A DNA stretch of 64,000 bases from Dipodascopsis uninucleata var. uninucleata (lineage: Eukaryota; Ascomycota; Lipomycetes; Lipomycetales; Lipomycetaceae). The stretch is taken from positions 124,001 through 188,000 of the forward strand of contig JAJLTO010000010.1 of NCBI GenBank assembly GCA_030568195.1, given 5' to 3'. Within the stretch, counting starts at the first letter, position 1. Each line of letters begins with the position of its first letter. The notes under the pieces are model-generated. The model saw only the letters and a list, made by a program, of their open reading frames with translations. It was not told where the DNA came from and searched no databases. A program made the translations under genes and the position numbers. Of the stretch, positions 48,789 through 63,646 are shown one piece after another.

Positions 48789-49601
48789 ATGATTGTTGAG
48801 ATATCAAGCATCTCTACGATAGCGACTTTATATCGTAATGGTATATTAAAGGCTGCTAGAATGACACCTAGATATCCCGCATCGGCCCAACTAAACAACA
48901 AGATATCGATTTATCAAGGGGATATCACGCATTTGAAAGTTGATTCTATAGTCAACGCAGCAAACAACGCTCTAGGAGATGGATCTGGAGTCAACGGAGC
49001 GATCCATATGTCAGCAGGACCCGATCTTGACAGAGAATGTATGAAGCTAAATGGATGCAGCACAGGCGATGCGAAGATCACCAAAGGATATTTATTACCA
49101 GCTTCACATGTCATTCATACAGTGGGTCCTGTTTATTACGGGCATGACCCTCAGGAGGCAGAAAGACTACTAAAAAGCTGCTATTCTAGAAGTCTGGAAG
49201 TTGCTATGGAGAATGGCTTGCATTCTATTGCATTTTCATCGATAAGCACAGGCGTAAGTCTCGTTTACTCTTTCTTACGAATTTCTCTTGTCTACCAAAG
49301 CTAACCTTGACAACTCTGATCTGGTCGGTAGATATTTGGTTACCCAATACAAAGTGCGGCATCCGTTGCTATATCTACAGTCAGAGAATTCCTGGATAAT
49401 AGGCCTGATTGCGAGCTTGACAGAGTTATTTTTGTTCTGTTTTCCAATAAGGATGTTGAGGTGAGGAACGGTATTTCCCTTAATTTGACCTGGTATAGAC
49501 AGGCAAATATCTCTATCCAAGTCTATATTGTCTAACTTCTTATAAAACTTACATAGATTTACAAGAAAACGATCCCTACGATATTCCCAGATTGTTCCTA
49601 G
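48789..49601 (+). CDS. Macro-domain protein (MACROD-type ADP-ribosyl hydrolase)
   Basis: Three exons: 48789-49253, 49332-49460 and 49557-49601; 212 residues. A short head ends near residue 38; then KISIYQGDITHLKVDSIVNA, AANNALGDGSGVNGAIHMSA and GPDLDRECMKLNGCSTGDAK give the first half of a macro domain, followed by GYLLPASHVIHTVGPVY. Exon 2 (IFGYPIQSAASVAISTVREF, then RVIFVLFSNKDVE) joined after SSISTGV-type sequence gives the standard STG-I-x-GYP loop. The last exon is 15 codons (IYKKTIPTIFPDCS). The fold binds ADP-ribose; MACROD/YmdB relatives cleave O-acetyl-ADP-ribose or mono-ADP-ribose from proteins. Usual GGGGV is GDGSGV here. A second Met (MTPRYPAS, residue 25) could be an alternative start. 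Confidence 0.92.
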
Positions 49602-50094
49602 TTCTTTGTAATGACTTACATATGTCTCCACAGGTACGATACATCTAGCTCTATTTGATTGCAACCACGACCCGACCACTGAATACTGCCAATAGCAACT
49701 GGCACCACATGGCCTTGCTTTCCTTCTTTTTTAAACTATGGATAAACGTAATATGACTGTGTTATTGAGAAATAAAAAGATGAAATATTTGTACCTCAGA
49801 TAAAATGGTCCACTAGTTGCATTCTACGCGTAGAGAGGTTAGGCTCAGTGTTACCCTGATACATCAACATTGAGAACGCGAAGAAAGAAAAATATAAAAG
49901 GATCGCAATACGTTTGTAAGGGAACATAGAGCGCAGTAGTTCAGTTCGCGCTGTGTACCGTGAAATAGTGAGATATATATGTCTTAAAACCAGCTGAAAC
50001 TCTTTCATAGTATTATTGACATTTCATCTTTACAAATGGGGTACAGTTAAGGAGAAGGCCAGAACTGCAGAGAATATCAGAAATTAACGACATA
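49602..50094. other. Intergenic, macro-domain gene to DNA2
   Basis: A 493-bp tandem gap; no gene seen. Confidence 0.5.
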
Positions 50095-53000
50095 ATGGAT
50101 GCTTCCAGATCGGTGGAGACTTTCAGTAAGACACCGACACACAGAGATAAAATGCCGCAGCTACAAGGATATAGCTCAAGTCCGCTTAAGATGATATTGA
50201 AAGGTACAAGTCCCCATCAGATTGCTAAGATGAGTAGCATGGCGGGGCAAGATCTTGCTATCAGAGGTGGCCAGTTCTCCCAAAATAGTGCAAATGAAGA
50301 GAGCATTACCTGGGCTGTTACTCCACACCCATCTTCGGATGGGGACATGACCCTTGACTATCTCTCGTCACCTTCTAAGAATATGCAAATTTTGGCACTT
50401 AAGGGGAACGTTATTGAGTCGGACTCAAGGTCTCCGCTTTCTGCTATCGCTGCAGATCCGGCGACGGAGCTTCTCATGAAGTATCAGTCTGAATGCCAGG
50501 ACTTGGCTACGAATGATGACCAGGATAGCGCGAATTCATTACAGCTGACTAAATCAGGTAGATGTAGGCGGGCAGTTAGTTGTGAACCTGAATGGCCAGT
50601 ATCTTTGAAGAAACGGAGACGATATGGTGATAATATTACAATACAGCAGAGTCGATCAATGGTAGATGGTGGGAGTAGAGACGTAACAGAGACTATAATA
50701 CGTGAGAACGGGATCATAGAAGGATTTTTGACACACTCCGATGATTCTGACAAGGACTCAGAGGTTGAAGGATATGCAATGGCTGTGAATATTGGACTGA
50801 AAGAAGAGGAGGACTTAGAAGAGGTAGAAAACAGTTCCTATTTGGACAACAGGTCAGACGAGTTTGGTAGTGACGATGACTTTGACATTGCACTTGCGGA
50901 GGCCGTTGAACGGCAATACACTCAAAGTATATTAAATAATTTTACAGCTCCTGCTACAGATAGAATTCCTGAAAATAATCAAGAAGTAGTCGGTGTTGTT
51001 ACAGAGAACTACAGCGAAGATCATAACGACAGTACGACGGGAATTTCCAGTGATCATGAATATGGGTTCGATGATGAAGATATCGAGGAGATATTTTCAA
51101 TAATGGAACAATCTGCAGCCAGCAGAACGGCATCCTCATTGAAAGTAAGTTAAATGCGAATCTATGTAATATTAACCATAGTGCATATTTAAAATGGGTT
51201 CTAACTTAGGTTTAAAAACTCAAGGTATCATTAAACAAAAATAATTGCAAACGTTTTAGACGCTTCAAGGTAGAAGAAGTTATAGATGGTCATTATAGCG
51301 CAAATAAGCATATTTCAAGAATAGAAAAGGTGAGATGACTCATCCTTAATATTGGATTTTATTTCAAGAGCTATTGAGATCAATTCTAACGATGTACTCA
51401 AGAGACTAAGTGTTGTTGATGAATCTACCAATGAAATATCGTATGTTTTGTTACGCGATGACTGGTGTGAATCTATTATACTGGTGTCGGAATATATTCA
51501 TGTAATCGGTATTTTTGATGATTCTGGCCAATGCGTCATTGATAATGCTCAAGGATTCATAATTATCAATCCTGACTGTCTTGTTTCGAGTACCCATATT
51601 GCAAAACATTTTGTATGTAATCGGATGCCCGTATTTGATCAGCGCATTAAGAATATCAGGGAACTCAACAAGTCAACAGTCTATGGGACTATAATTCATG
51701 AGCTATTCCAATCTTGTATGGAGACATACGATTTTTCGGAAATTTACATGGATAAGATTTTAGAAATAATATTACCACGTCATATAGAAAAATTATTCTT
51801 TTTAAATGAGACCCTTGACAAAGTTAGGTCTGGCGTTCGCGAGCGATATCGGTCGATTCAGGATTGGGCTGCTAAATATATGTCCAGTCGACCAAAGGTA
51901 GTTAAGTGTACAATTAAGATATGCAAGTTTGTGCAAACTATATTAACCTTTGTATATAGCCTGATGCGATAGTCAGTGATGCACATGGAAGTGGTGAATC
52001 ACTCAACCTGGCACTGGTTGAAGTCTTGGATACTGAAGAACATATTTGGTCCCCAATGTATGGACTGAAGGGAAGCATTGATCTCACGGTAACGGTAAAT
52101 GTCGGAGGTCGTGGCCAGCAGGTTGTGCCTTTTGAAGTTAAGACAGGGCGAAAGTCAAATGTAATGAATCACCGAGCTCAAACTGCATTGTATACATTGA
52201 TGTTATCTGATAGGTACGATATGGAAGTGGTCTACGGAATACTTTTCTACTTAGATCTCTCAGACACTATATGTGTTACAAGTGTTAGAAATGAAATTCG
52301 AGGTTTGATAATAGGTAGAAATGAGGTTGCAAGAAATCTTGTCTATCCAAATATTTTGATTCCTATGAGTCTGAATTCGTACACATGTAGACATTGCTTC
52401 TCAACTCAGAGCTGTTTGACTTATCACAAGACTATTGAAAATGGAACGTCGGAAACTAGTGGTCTTGGCTCATTTTTTGATGAGGTTACTGGTCATATAA
52501 CCAAAGAAGATAGTAAGTTCTTCAAGCATTGGGATAATTTAATATCCACAGAAGAACTCAATATGATGAAATTTCGCCAGGAGATATGGCTAATGAATGA
52601 GACTGAACGAGAGAACGTTGGAAGGTGTTTTGGAAATCTTGTTGTTGATCATAAAGCGACAATGCTGGAGAATGAACAGATTAATCGATATGAGTACACA
52701 TTAAGCAAAGCCTCCTCGAGTGGCTCTCCGCGTCAGTCGTTCCTAGAATCGCAAATCAGTGTTGGCGACCCTATAGTAGTTTCGGACAACAAGAATCATA
52801 TTGGTCTAGCAAAAGGATTTGTAAGAAGATTAAACCCTGAGTCAGTTATTGTTACCGTTGATCGTCAGTTTGAAATCGGAAGACGGTCAAAAGATTCTAG
52901 CCAGTCTAGTATTAAATATCGTGTTGACAAAGACGAGTTTAGTAATGGAATGAGTATTGTACGAGATAATTTGGTTCAGCTTCTTTCAAAAGATAGTAGG

Positions 53001-54620
53001 AGGGGTTTGAAAGAAGCCATTGTCGAGCTAAAGGAGCCTAGGTTCCAAATTTCTGGTGTCACCGTACCCGAGAGTGTGCGTAATTGCGTTAATTCAGACC
53101 AACTACGAGCTATCTCTGCATCATTATCTGCTTCTGATTATTCTTTGATAATGGGTATGCCAGGAACAGGAAAGACAACCACCATATCTTATCTCATAAA
53201 GTCTCTACTAGCTCATAATAAAACTGTCCTTTTGGCCTCCTATACCCACACAGCAGTTGATAACATATTACTAAAGATTCGAGACTTTTGTCCAAATATT
53301 TTACGTCTTGGACCAGTAGGCAAGGTATGTTAATATTTACTGACCGCTTGTGAGTATGTCTTACTAATACTAGAGAAATAATTATTGTAGATACATCCTG
53401 AAGTTCGACAGTTTGCGTCCGTGTTGTCAGACATTCCTAAAGACTTTGATAATCTTCATAAATTTTACTTTGAGCCTCCTATCGTGGCTACTACGTGCCT
53501 TAGTATTAATAGGTTAGTTTAGATACTTTTTTAAAATATAGTATATAGCTGACAGATAGCTTTAATTTACAGTTTCGTTCTTCAAAAGCGGCGCTTCGAC
53601 TATTGCATTATAGATGAGGCATCGCAAGTCACGCTACCAGTATGCATTGGTCCTCTAAGATTTGCTGATAAGTTTGTCCTTGTTGGTGATCACTACCAAC
53701 TACCACCTCTTGTACGATCCAAAGAAGCTAAATTTGGGGGTTTGGATATTAGTCTATTCAAGATCCTATCTGATGCACAACCGAAAGCTCTAGTGGCAAT
53801 GGAATATCAATATAGGATGTGCGAAGAAGTTATGACTCTGTCAAATGCTCTGATATATGACGGACGGCTAAAATGCGGTAGTCAAGAAGTAGCAAAACGC
53901 AAATTAGAAATATGCAACTTGGATGGTGGTCTGCATGCAATACATAGGGGAAGTCAACATAGTTCGTGCTGGATATCAGATTTACTGAGTGAAGACCGAA
54001 AAGTTGTTTTTGTTGACACAGATTCTATTCCTCTCCAAGAGACAGTGAGAGGAGATCGCGTTCAAAACGAAGTCGAGGCAGACCTCGTATGTCAGTTTGC
54101 TGAATCACTTATTTTGTGCGGTGTTCCTATTAATTCTCTCGGGATCATTTCTGTTTACCGTGCTCAATTAAAAATAATCTCACATGCTCTCCAAAAATAT
54201 TCAGATTTGGAAATGCAGACGGTTGATAAGTTTCAAGGGCGAGATAAAGAGTGCATTTTGATATCTTTAGTCAGATCCAATGACGAGCAAAAAGTTGGCA
54301 CTTTATTAACTGACTGGCGAAGACTAAATGTGACGTTTACCCGTGCCCGTAGCAAGATCGTTATGTTCGGTTCCCGGAAAACATTATCTGCTATTGATAT
54401 CTTTGGCAAGTTCTTTTCACTTGTTCAGGAGCGTAATTGGATGTATTCTATACCAAGCGATGCTCATCTTCAACATCCTTCCTTGAAATTTTTGACAACA
54501 CAGACTATTGGCAATAATTTGGACAAAAAGCTTCCGCGAAAGCCAGTGGCTATAAAGAATGACAAGGTCCTACGGTCCCGTCCAGTTCTACGTGACATCA
54601 TCAATGAAGCCAATTTTTAG
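50095..54620 (+). CDS. DNA2: Dna2 nuclease/helicase
   Basis: Six exons: 50095-51144, 51225-51288, 51371-51897, 51960-53324, 53391-53512 and 53573-54620; about 1391 residues. The first 350 residues are variable and acidic near the end, as in fungal Dna2. The RecB-type, Fe-S-linked nuclease follows: LLRDDWCESIILVSEYIHVI, the first Cys in FVCNRMPVFD, STVYGTIIHELFQ, the metal residues in LKGSIDLTV and PFEVKTGRKS, and the Cys cluster YTCRHCFSTQSC. The SF1B helicase has GMPGTGKTTT (946-955), IIDEASQ, VGDHYQLPPL, YQYRMCEEVM, DKFQGRDKE and RRLNVTFTRAR. Dna2 removes long flaps in Okazaki maturation and resects breaks. Exon 2 appears to end at a weak donor (G before GTCATT), chosen because it alone keeps phase and rebuilds KRFRRFKVEEVIDAI. 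Confidence 0.94.
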
Positions 54621-55025
54621 AATAAAATGGATTTTGCTTCGGTCTTTTGAAGCATAGACTATTTTATATTTTGCATACAGTCTTACATATATTTTGCGGC
54701 ATTAAAACAATACATTACTTTAAAAGTACTACTATATATTTCTGTAGGATTATTTACTTGTCATACTCATAATCTACTAAATTGTAGTACTATTCAATTG
54801 ACAGATTCAAGACCAGTAGTCAGATAGGATGCGTAAATTACCCTGTTTGACGCGTTGTTTATCAGCATTAATAGCAACGCGTCTTTCCCAAAATTCAAAT
54901 TACTCGTACTTTTTGCCATCTCGATGCACTAGAAGTTGATTAGAATACTTAGTATAGCATTTTTTTTTGTTGATTTTTTACTTCACCTAGCCAGTCTATT
55001 ACATCAGAGGAGGATTCGAGTTGAG
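54621..55025. other. Intergenic, DNA2 to RAD51
   Basis: A 405-bp tandem gap with the DNA2 3' region and the RAD51 promoter. AACGCGTC and GACGCGTT occur at about 54876 and 54847. Both contain ACGCGT, the core of the MCB element for G1/S genes (MBF). Confidence 0.5.
54847..54887. promoter_or_regulatory. Pair of ACGCGT (MCB-like) sites before RAD51
   Basis: Two ACGCGT cores (TTTGACGCGTTG and GCAACGCGTCTT), about 28 bp apart, lie some 150-180 bp before the RAD51 start. ACGCGT is the core of the MBF/DSC1 binding box in budding and fission yeast S-phase genes, and RAD51 is such a target in yeasts. Positions are approximate to a few bases. Regulation is inferred. Confidence 0.55.
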
Positions 55026-56503
55026 ATGTCGCAAATAGAGACTGTAACTATGGAGGAGTATCCGGCCGATGAGGCAGGCATTAATGGGCCTACACCTCTT
55101 TCCATGCTAGAGGTAATATTTCATGAAACTTACATATGGTCCAGGTTTTTTGATGCAATTGGATATATAATAATGCTTATTGACAGGGAAATGGAATCAC
55201 TTCGTCAGATCTGCGAAAAGTGCTTGAAGCAGGCTACAATACTGTGGAGGCTATCGCATATACGTAAGCTGACATCTCCTGGACATGCCATATCGGCTAT
55301 CCTATAATTATCTATTTCGAAGCTTGAAATCTACACTGATATTGATAATGTCTTTGTATTATAGGCCCAAGAGAATGCTTCTAGCTATCAAGGGAATTTC
55401 GGAAGCCAAAGCTGACAAGCTTTTGATAGAAGGTATGAGATTAAGAATTAAGCTAGAGTCCGTTGATATTGCTTACATAGATGAATATTATTATATTTGT
55501 AGCATGTAAACTGGTACCCATGGGATTCACTACAGCGACTGAATATCATCAACGTCGCAGTGAGCTTATTACAATAACGACAGGATCAAAACAGCTTGAC
55601 ACGCTTCTCGCCGGTGGAATTGAAACTGGATCAATCACTGAAATCTTTGGAGAGTTTAGAACCGGAAAGAGTCAGTTATGCCATACGCTAGCTGTTACTT
55701 GTCAGGTACTATAAAACTGTCTGCATCGTAGTTACTTTACTGCTAATATTAAAATGTAATTTCTGCTGATGTTTAATATAGCTTCCAATTGATATGGGTG
55801 GTGGAGAAGGTAAGTGCTTATATATTGACACAGAAGGAACTTTTCGACCCGTTCGACTGTTATCAATTGCGCAAAGATTTGGTCTTAATGGTCAAGAAGT
55901 TTTGGACAATGTTGCATATGCCAGAGCTTATAATGCCGATCACCAACTACAACTTTTAAATCAGGCTGCTGGTTTAATGGCAAATTCTCGGTATGCTATA
56001 GGTTTTAAACATTGACAATTTGCCATGTTATATGGCTTGCTAACGAACTTAAGATTTTCGATTTTGATAGTAGACAGTATAATGGCGCTCTACAGAACAG
56101 ACTTCAGTGGACGCGGTGAACTTGCTTCTCGTCAGATGCATGTTGCAAAGTTTCTCAGAACGCTTCAGAGACTTGCTGATGAAGTATGTATTGTGTTATT
56201 AAAATTTATTTCGTTGATTTGCTCAAGATTAATAAATCCTGAAATTAGTTCGGGATCGCCATCGTCATCACAAATCAAGTGGTTGCACAGGTTGATGGTA
56301 ATGCTTCTATGTATAATCCTGATCCGAAGAAGCCAATTGGAGGTAATATTCTTGCACATTCCTCTACCACAAGACTATCATTGAAAAAGGCACGGGGCGA
56401 GCAACGTATATGTAAAATATATGATTCGCCATGTCTTCCAGAGTCTGAATGCGTTTTCACCATCAATGAAGATGGTATCGGAGATCCTAAAGAAGAGGAG
56501 TAA
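55026..56503 (+). CDS. RAD51: Rad51 recombinase
   Basis: Seven exons: 55026-55112, 55187-55263, 55365-55432, 55503-55705, 55782-55990, 56054-56183 and 56249-56503; 342 residues. The helix-hairpin-helix domain ([39 protein letters not shown]) leads to the polymerisation part and core: [20 protein letters not shown], Walker [10 protein letters not shown] (127-135), [15 protein letters not shown], Walker [10 protein letters not shown] (219-227), [11 protein letters not shown], then loop 2 [10 protein letters not shown] and DPKKPIGGN. It forms the nucleoprotein filament that searches for homology. LSMLE before GNGI and the FRTGKSQ box identify Rad51 rather than Dmc1. The N-terminal tail is short compared with yeast Rad51. 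Six introns in a gene of this size is high. Confidence 0.97.
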
Positions 56504-56891
56504 TTGATTTACATGGACAATTCATCTACGATCCAACTTTCTTGGTAGATGACAAAGTAATTTGATACATATATTTTATATATGATATGTTGCATATTTT
56601 CTAATGTCCTCGTTAGAAACATATGTGGATACGCTATAGCAAATATATTTCTAATCATCTAATTTGTTTTGCTAAAGATAAAAATAATTAAAACTATCCG
56701 TATAGTAGGCACACCAAAAATATGGGAACACATTTGGAATTATTCAAAATAATTTTGAGTTAAAAAGAAGATAAATATTTCAGATAATAGAAATCATAAC
56801 ATCGCTTAAGATTTATAATAGACAAACTTTTCATTTCACAAAAACTTTTTTCATTATAGCTGAACAATCTCTGGCTTCTATGAAATCGGAT
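56504..56891. other. Convergent 3' gap, RAD51 and ARG5,6
   Basis: A 388-bp AT-rich gap between converging genes; no gene seen. Confidence 0.5.
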
Positions 56892-60195
<3,304 letters not shown>

Positions 60196-62358
60196 ATGTC
60201 ACTATCGTCGCTCAGAACCAACTTTCCTCCATATACGTCTAAGAGCGATTCTCCAAGTAAGAGAAGTCGAGCAGATCTATCTTCGGATAGCCATAGTAAG
60301 ATGGACAACCTTTCGAGTCATCTAGGTGCTTTCTATGTATCCGACATGACTGTGGCCTCGACTGGTTCGAAATCAGGACTGGCAGTTGTCGACGAGAACG
60401 AAGACATCACTTCGGTAGTTCGTGTGGAGAACAGCAGAGACAGTATGAACCAGGTCAATGAGGAAAATTTCTATTCTGAAAATAGTCTGTCATTCTCCAA
60501 GCAACAGCCTGAGATTTCGCCCGAGGATTTACGCAAGATGAATGATCCTAAGATTCGCCGAATTGTTAATGCGTCTCAGATTTGTATGTATAAATATTTC
60601 TAAATCATTTTGCTAAGCAGTTATGTGGTCTTGCTTGCGATGTATATATAGTTCAATATGCTGATAGAGTCATAAATTTCAACTAGATTTCCTTGATTTC
60701 TATTTTGACTTGCTTACTTACATTCACGATCGGCAGCTGCGTCTTCAGAAATTCCGTAAATCGGTGCAGAATCTACCGGTCATTGAACAACAAGAGCAAT
60801 GGAAGTCTTATACAGGACGTGAACGAGCATACCTACGTAAACGACGAACTAAACTTAGATATGGAGACTTCGATATTCTTACTCAAGTAGGACAGGGCGG
60901 ATATGGACAAGTCTATCTTGCTCGTAAGTCTGACACTAAAGAAATCTGTGCGCTGAAGGTTATGAAAAAGAGATTACTTTTCAAGCTAGATGAGATAAGG
61001 CATGTCTTGACCGAGCGAGATATTCTCACCGCCGCCAATTCACCTTGGCTCGTTAAACTTTTATATGCCTTTCAGGATAGTGAAAGTATTTACTTAGCAA
61101 TGGTCCGTTACGCTGTTTTATTTTGCTCTAATTTATGCGTAAGTAAAATACTGATTCCAATATCGTAATATAATAGGAATACGTTCCCGGCGGTGATTAT
61201 AGAACACTTCTAAATAACACTGGTGTCTTGAGCCCACGCCATGCTAGATTCTATCTAAGTGAAATGTTCTGTGCTATTGATAGTCTTCATAAGTTGGGAT
61301 ACATTCACAGAGATCTCAAGCCTGAGAACTTCCTTATAGATGCCACTGGTCATATCAAGCTTACTGATTTTGGACTGTCTTCTGGAGCTCTCAGCAGAGA
61401 GAAAGTAGAAAGTATGAGAATAAAGGTCAGGAAAATGTTTCATATAGCTTAATTTATTGAAAGTTTAACTGCTAAATTTTTCTTATAGCTTGATGCTGTG
61501 AAAGATATGAGAGTCCCATACAGAACTGTCTCTGAAAGACAGAATTTGTACAGATCTCTTCGAGAAAAAGATTTGAACTACGCCAACTCAATTGTTGGCT
61601 CACCAGATTATATGGCCCTTGAGGTTCTTGAAGGCAAAAAGTATGACTTCACAATCGATTATTGGTCCCTTGGCTGTATGCTCTTTGAGACACTTTGCGG
61701 ATATCCACCATTCGCAGGAGCCAATATGAATGAGACATATTCTAATCTCAGAAGCTGGAGAGAATCTCTCAAACGACCGGTATTTGAAGATACTCAGTAC
61801 GCTCTAAGCGACCGGACATGGGATTTTATCAACAGGTACGGTAAATTACTACGAAATTTCTTTGGGTTTCAGTCATTCTAACTACTAGTGTTTGCCTCAG
61901 ATTGATAAGCGAGCCGCAAAATCGCCTGCACTCGTTCAAAGAGATTCAGCGACACCCATACTTCGCTGAAGTTGATTGGCAGCACATTCGACAAATCCAG
62001 GTTAGTACCTGATATAGCTCTATGATATATGTTTTTAATCGCTAACTTTGCTTGCCGTTAAATATTGTCCTCATTCTAGCCACCATTTATTCCTCAATTA
62101 GACTCTGAGATCGACGCAGGATACTTCGACGACTTCTCGAATCAAGAAGATATGGCAAAGTACAAGGAGGTTCATGATAAGCAAGCACAATTGGAAAGAC
62201 TAGCAGACAGACCAGAAAAAATTAAGCGATCCGCATTTGTAGGCTTTACATTCAAACATTCTATGGCTCCAGGTATTCTAGAAGATGGATCGCTAAATAA
62301 TAATCGCAGACCAGTAGTCAACCGGCAGTTGGATGGATCATTTGCAACTATCTTCTAA
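60196..62358 (+). CDS. DBF2: NDR-family protein kinase Dbf2/Sid2
   Basis: Six exons: 60196-60583, 60687-61102, 61177-61425, 61489-61835, 61901-62000 and 62080-62358; 592 residues. After a Ser-rich head come the Mob1-binding segment ([20 protein letters not shown], then [19 protein letters not shown]) and the kinase: [13 protein letters not shown]220 in [16 protein letters not shown] (D314), DFG (332-334), a long insert and [16 protein letters not shown] with the autophosphorylated Ser near 385. The hydrophobic motif is [10 protein letters not shown] (T557). GSPDYMA and YFLD-YFDLLTY separate Dbf2/Sid2 from Cbk1/Orb6. This kinase of the mitotic exit/septation network acts at spindle poles and the division site with Mob1. 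Donors of introns 2 and 3 are GTCCGT and GTCAGG, less usual but phase-correct. Confidence 0.95.
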
Positions 62359-62793
62359 GTTGAATAAAACATATACATTTACAGAATCAGATTATTAACC
62401 AAAACACATCAAGTATAGTCAAGATATTGTATCTACCATCGAGTAATACTGTCTTCGAGTAATTTATCTTAAAAACTTCAAGTTTTCGTTCCTTACCTTG
62501 AAATTATTTATATACATTCAATTTGTTTCGTGTTAATCCTTTTAGTATTAGTATTTGTTGTAGTCTATTAGTTTTGTATGAATGAGAATGGTATCCAGGT
62601 AAAATGGAAATAGTCATCAATAGGTTAGTAAGTCTACACCTCCAATATTGATAGGATTCAGAGAATAAATTTGAAGTGGAAAATTCACGAAGAAAACAAC
62701 ATAATAGCGTTGATTGATTTTCCATTTTCATACACTATTGCACTATTATTTAACAATACACAAATAAATTTTTTGTTCCAGTATCTACTTAAT
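62359..62793. other. Convergent 3' gap, DBF2 and RPL14
   Basis: A 435-bp gap between converging genes; no gene seen. Confidence 0.5.
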
Positions 62794-63464
62794 CTATGCC
62801 GACGCCTTCTTAGCCTTTGCAAGAGCCTTCTTGACCTCGTATCGTTGCTAAAAAATGACTTATTAGTTACTGTCCGCTAATACAATCAACATTAACACGG
62901 GCTTGAATAATAACGCATAAATACGCATATCGTACTGTAATTCCCGTGCTTTAAAGAAAAAACTATTGACATACCTGCTTCTTCAAAATTAAAACCTGGA
63001 ATCTCTCAAAGTCAGAAAGGTTCCATCGGACCTGGCGGCTCTTAATCTTCTGAGCCCAAGCACTCTTAGCCCATTTCTCAGCAATGCCAGACTCAGCAAA
63101 TCTCTTTGCGACGACACCACTACGAGCACCTCGGGGCAACTTGGCGACAGTGAGAGGAGTGAGGGTGACCTGTGCAAGTGGAACAGCCTGTCTTGGGACC
63201 TCAGTAGAAGGGCCATCAACGAGAATCTGCGAAAATAAATATAAAACGTTAGAATAGCTCAATGATTATGGTCCAACAGATAAAAGCTACGCATTTCTTC
63301 TCGTTTCTCGTTTCTCGTTTCTCCTTTCAACTTACTCTCTTGTGATCGATGATTTCAACGATAGTAGCGAGCTTGCCAGCATAAGCACCCTTGTTGACGA
63401 GAACAACACGACCAACCTCAACAAGACGCCACTGGTTAGCCTTAACAGAAGATTCCTCAGACAT
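62794..63464 (-). CDS. RPL14: 60S ribosomal protein L14 (eL14)
   Basis: Three exons: 63464-63336, 63226-62975 and 62847-62794; 144 residues. [20 protein letters not shown] and [20 protein letters not shown] form the KOW-type beta-barrel of eL14. [20 protein letters not shown], the basic [20 protein letters not shown] and [20 protein letters not shown] follow, with a short Ala/Lys tail. It is a 60S subunit protein near the surface facing helix 7 and eL6. The codons look more biased to C- or G-ending and to AAG for Lys than those of the neighbours, as in highly expressed genes. Intron 1 holds a small tandem repeat. HomolD- and HomolE-like boxes lie upstream. Confidence 0.97.
63296..63326. repeat. 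7-bp tandem repeat in RPL14 intron 1
   Basis: Nearly four copies of TTTCTCG (plus strand) lie in the first intron of RPL14. On the coding strand this reads as a GAGAAAC repeat just after the donor. It is probably a microsatellite. Confidence 0.8.
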
Positions 63465-63618
63465 TATTGTATATACGATTGTAGAATTACGGGCTAAATC
63501 GAAAGACCGGCTGACACTACCTTTGAATAAAGAGAGATGTATTTACTTCGATATGAGAGTTTAGTCTTGGTGGTAGGCGATAGTAACACTCTTAGAGAGA
63601 CGCAGTGCGGCTATATAG

Positions 63619-63626
63619 CAGTCACA
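63619..63626 (-). promoter_or_regulatory. HomolD box of RPL14
   Basis: CAGTCACA on the plus strand, which is TGTGACTG in the gene's direction, 155 bp before the RPL14 start. This octamer is the HomolD box that stands in for TATA in fission yeast ribosomal-protein promoters and is held to be an old fungal ribosomal-protein element. It is an exact match in the expected place. Confidence 0.7.
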
Positions 63627-63640
63627 AATTGTAGGTCGTA

Positions 63641-63646
63641 ACCCTA
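63641..63646 (-). promoter_or_regulatory. HomolE-like box of RPL14
   Basis: ACCCTA about 15 bp further upstream of the HomolD box. It is half of the ACCCTACCCT HomolE consensus that often accompanies HomolD. The half-match is weak alone; the spacing makes it more credible. Confidence 0.4.

Noticed and set aside
62848-62974. CACGGG/CCCGTG inverted repeat in RPL14 intron 2 as an RNA gene
   Set aside because: A six-base stem with a loop of about 45 nt is too weak, and no snoRNA boxes are present.
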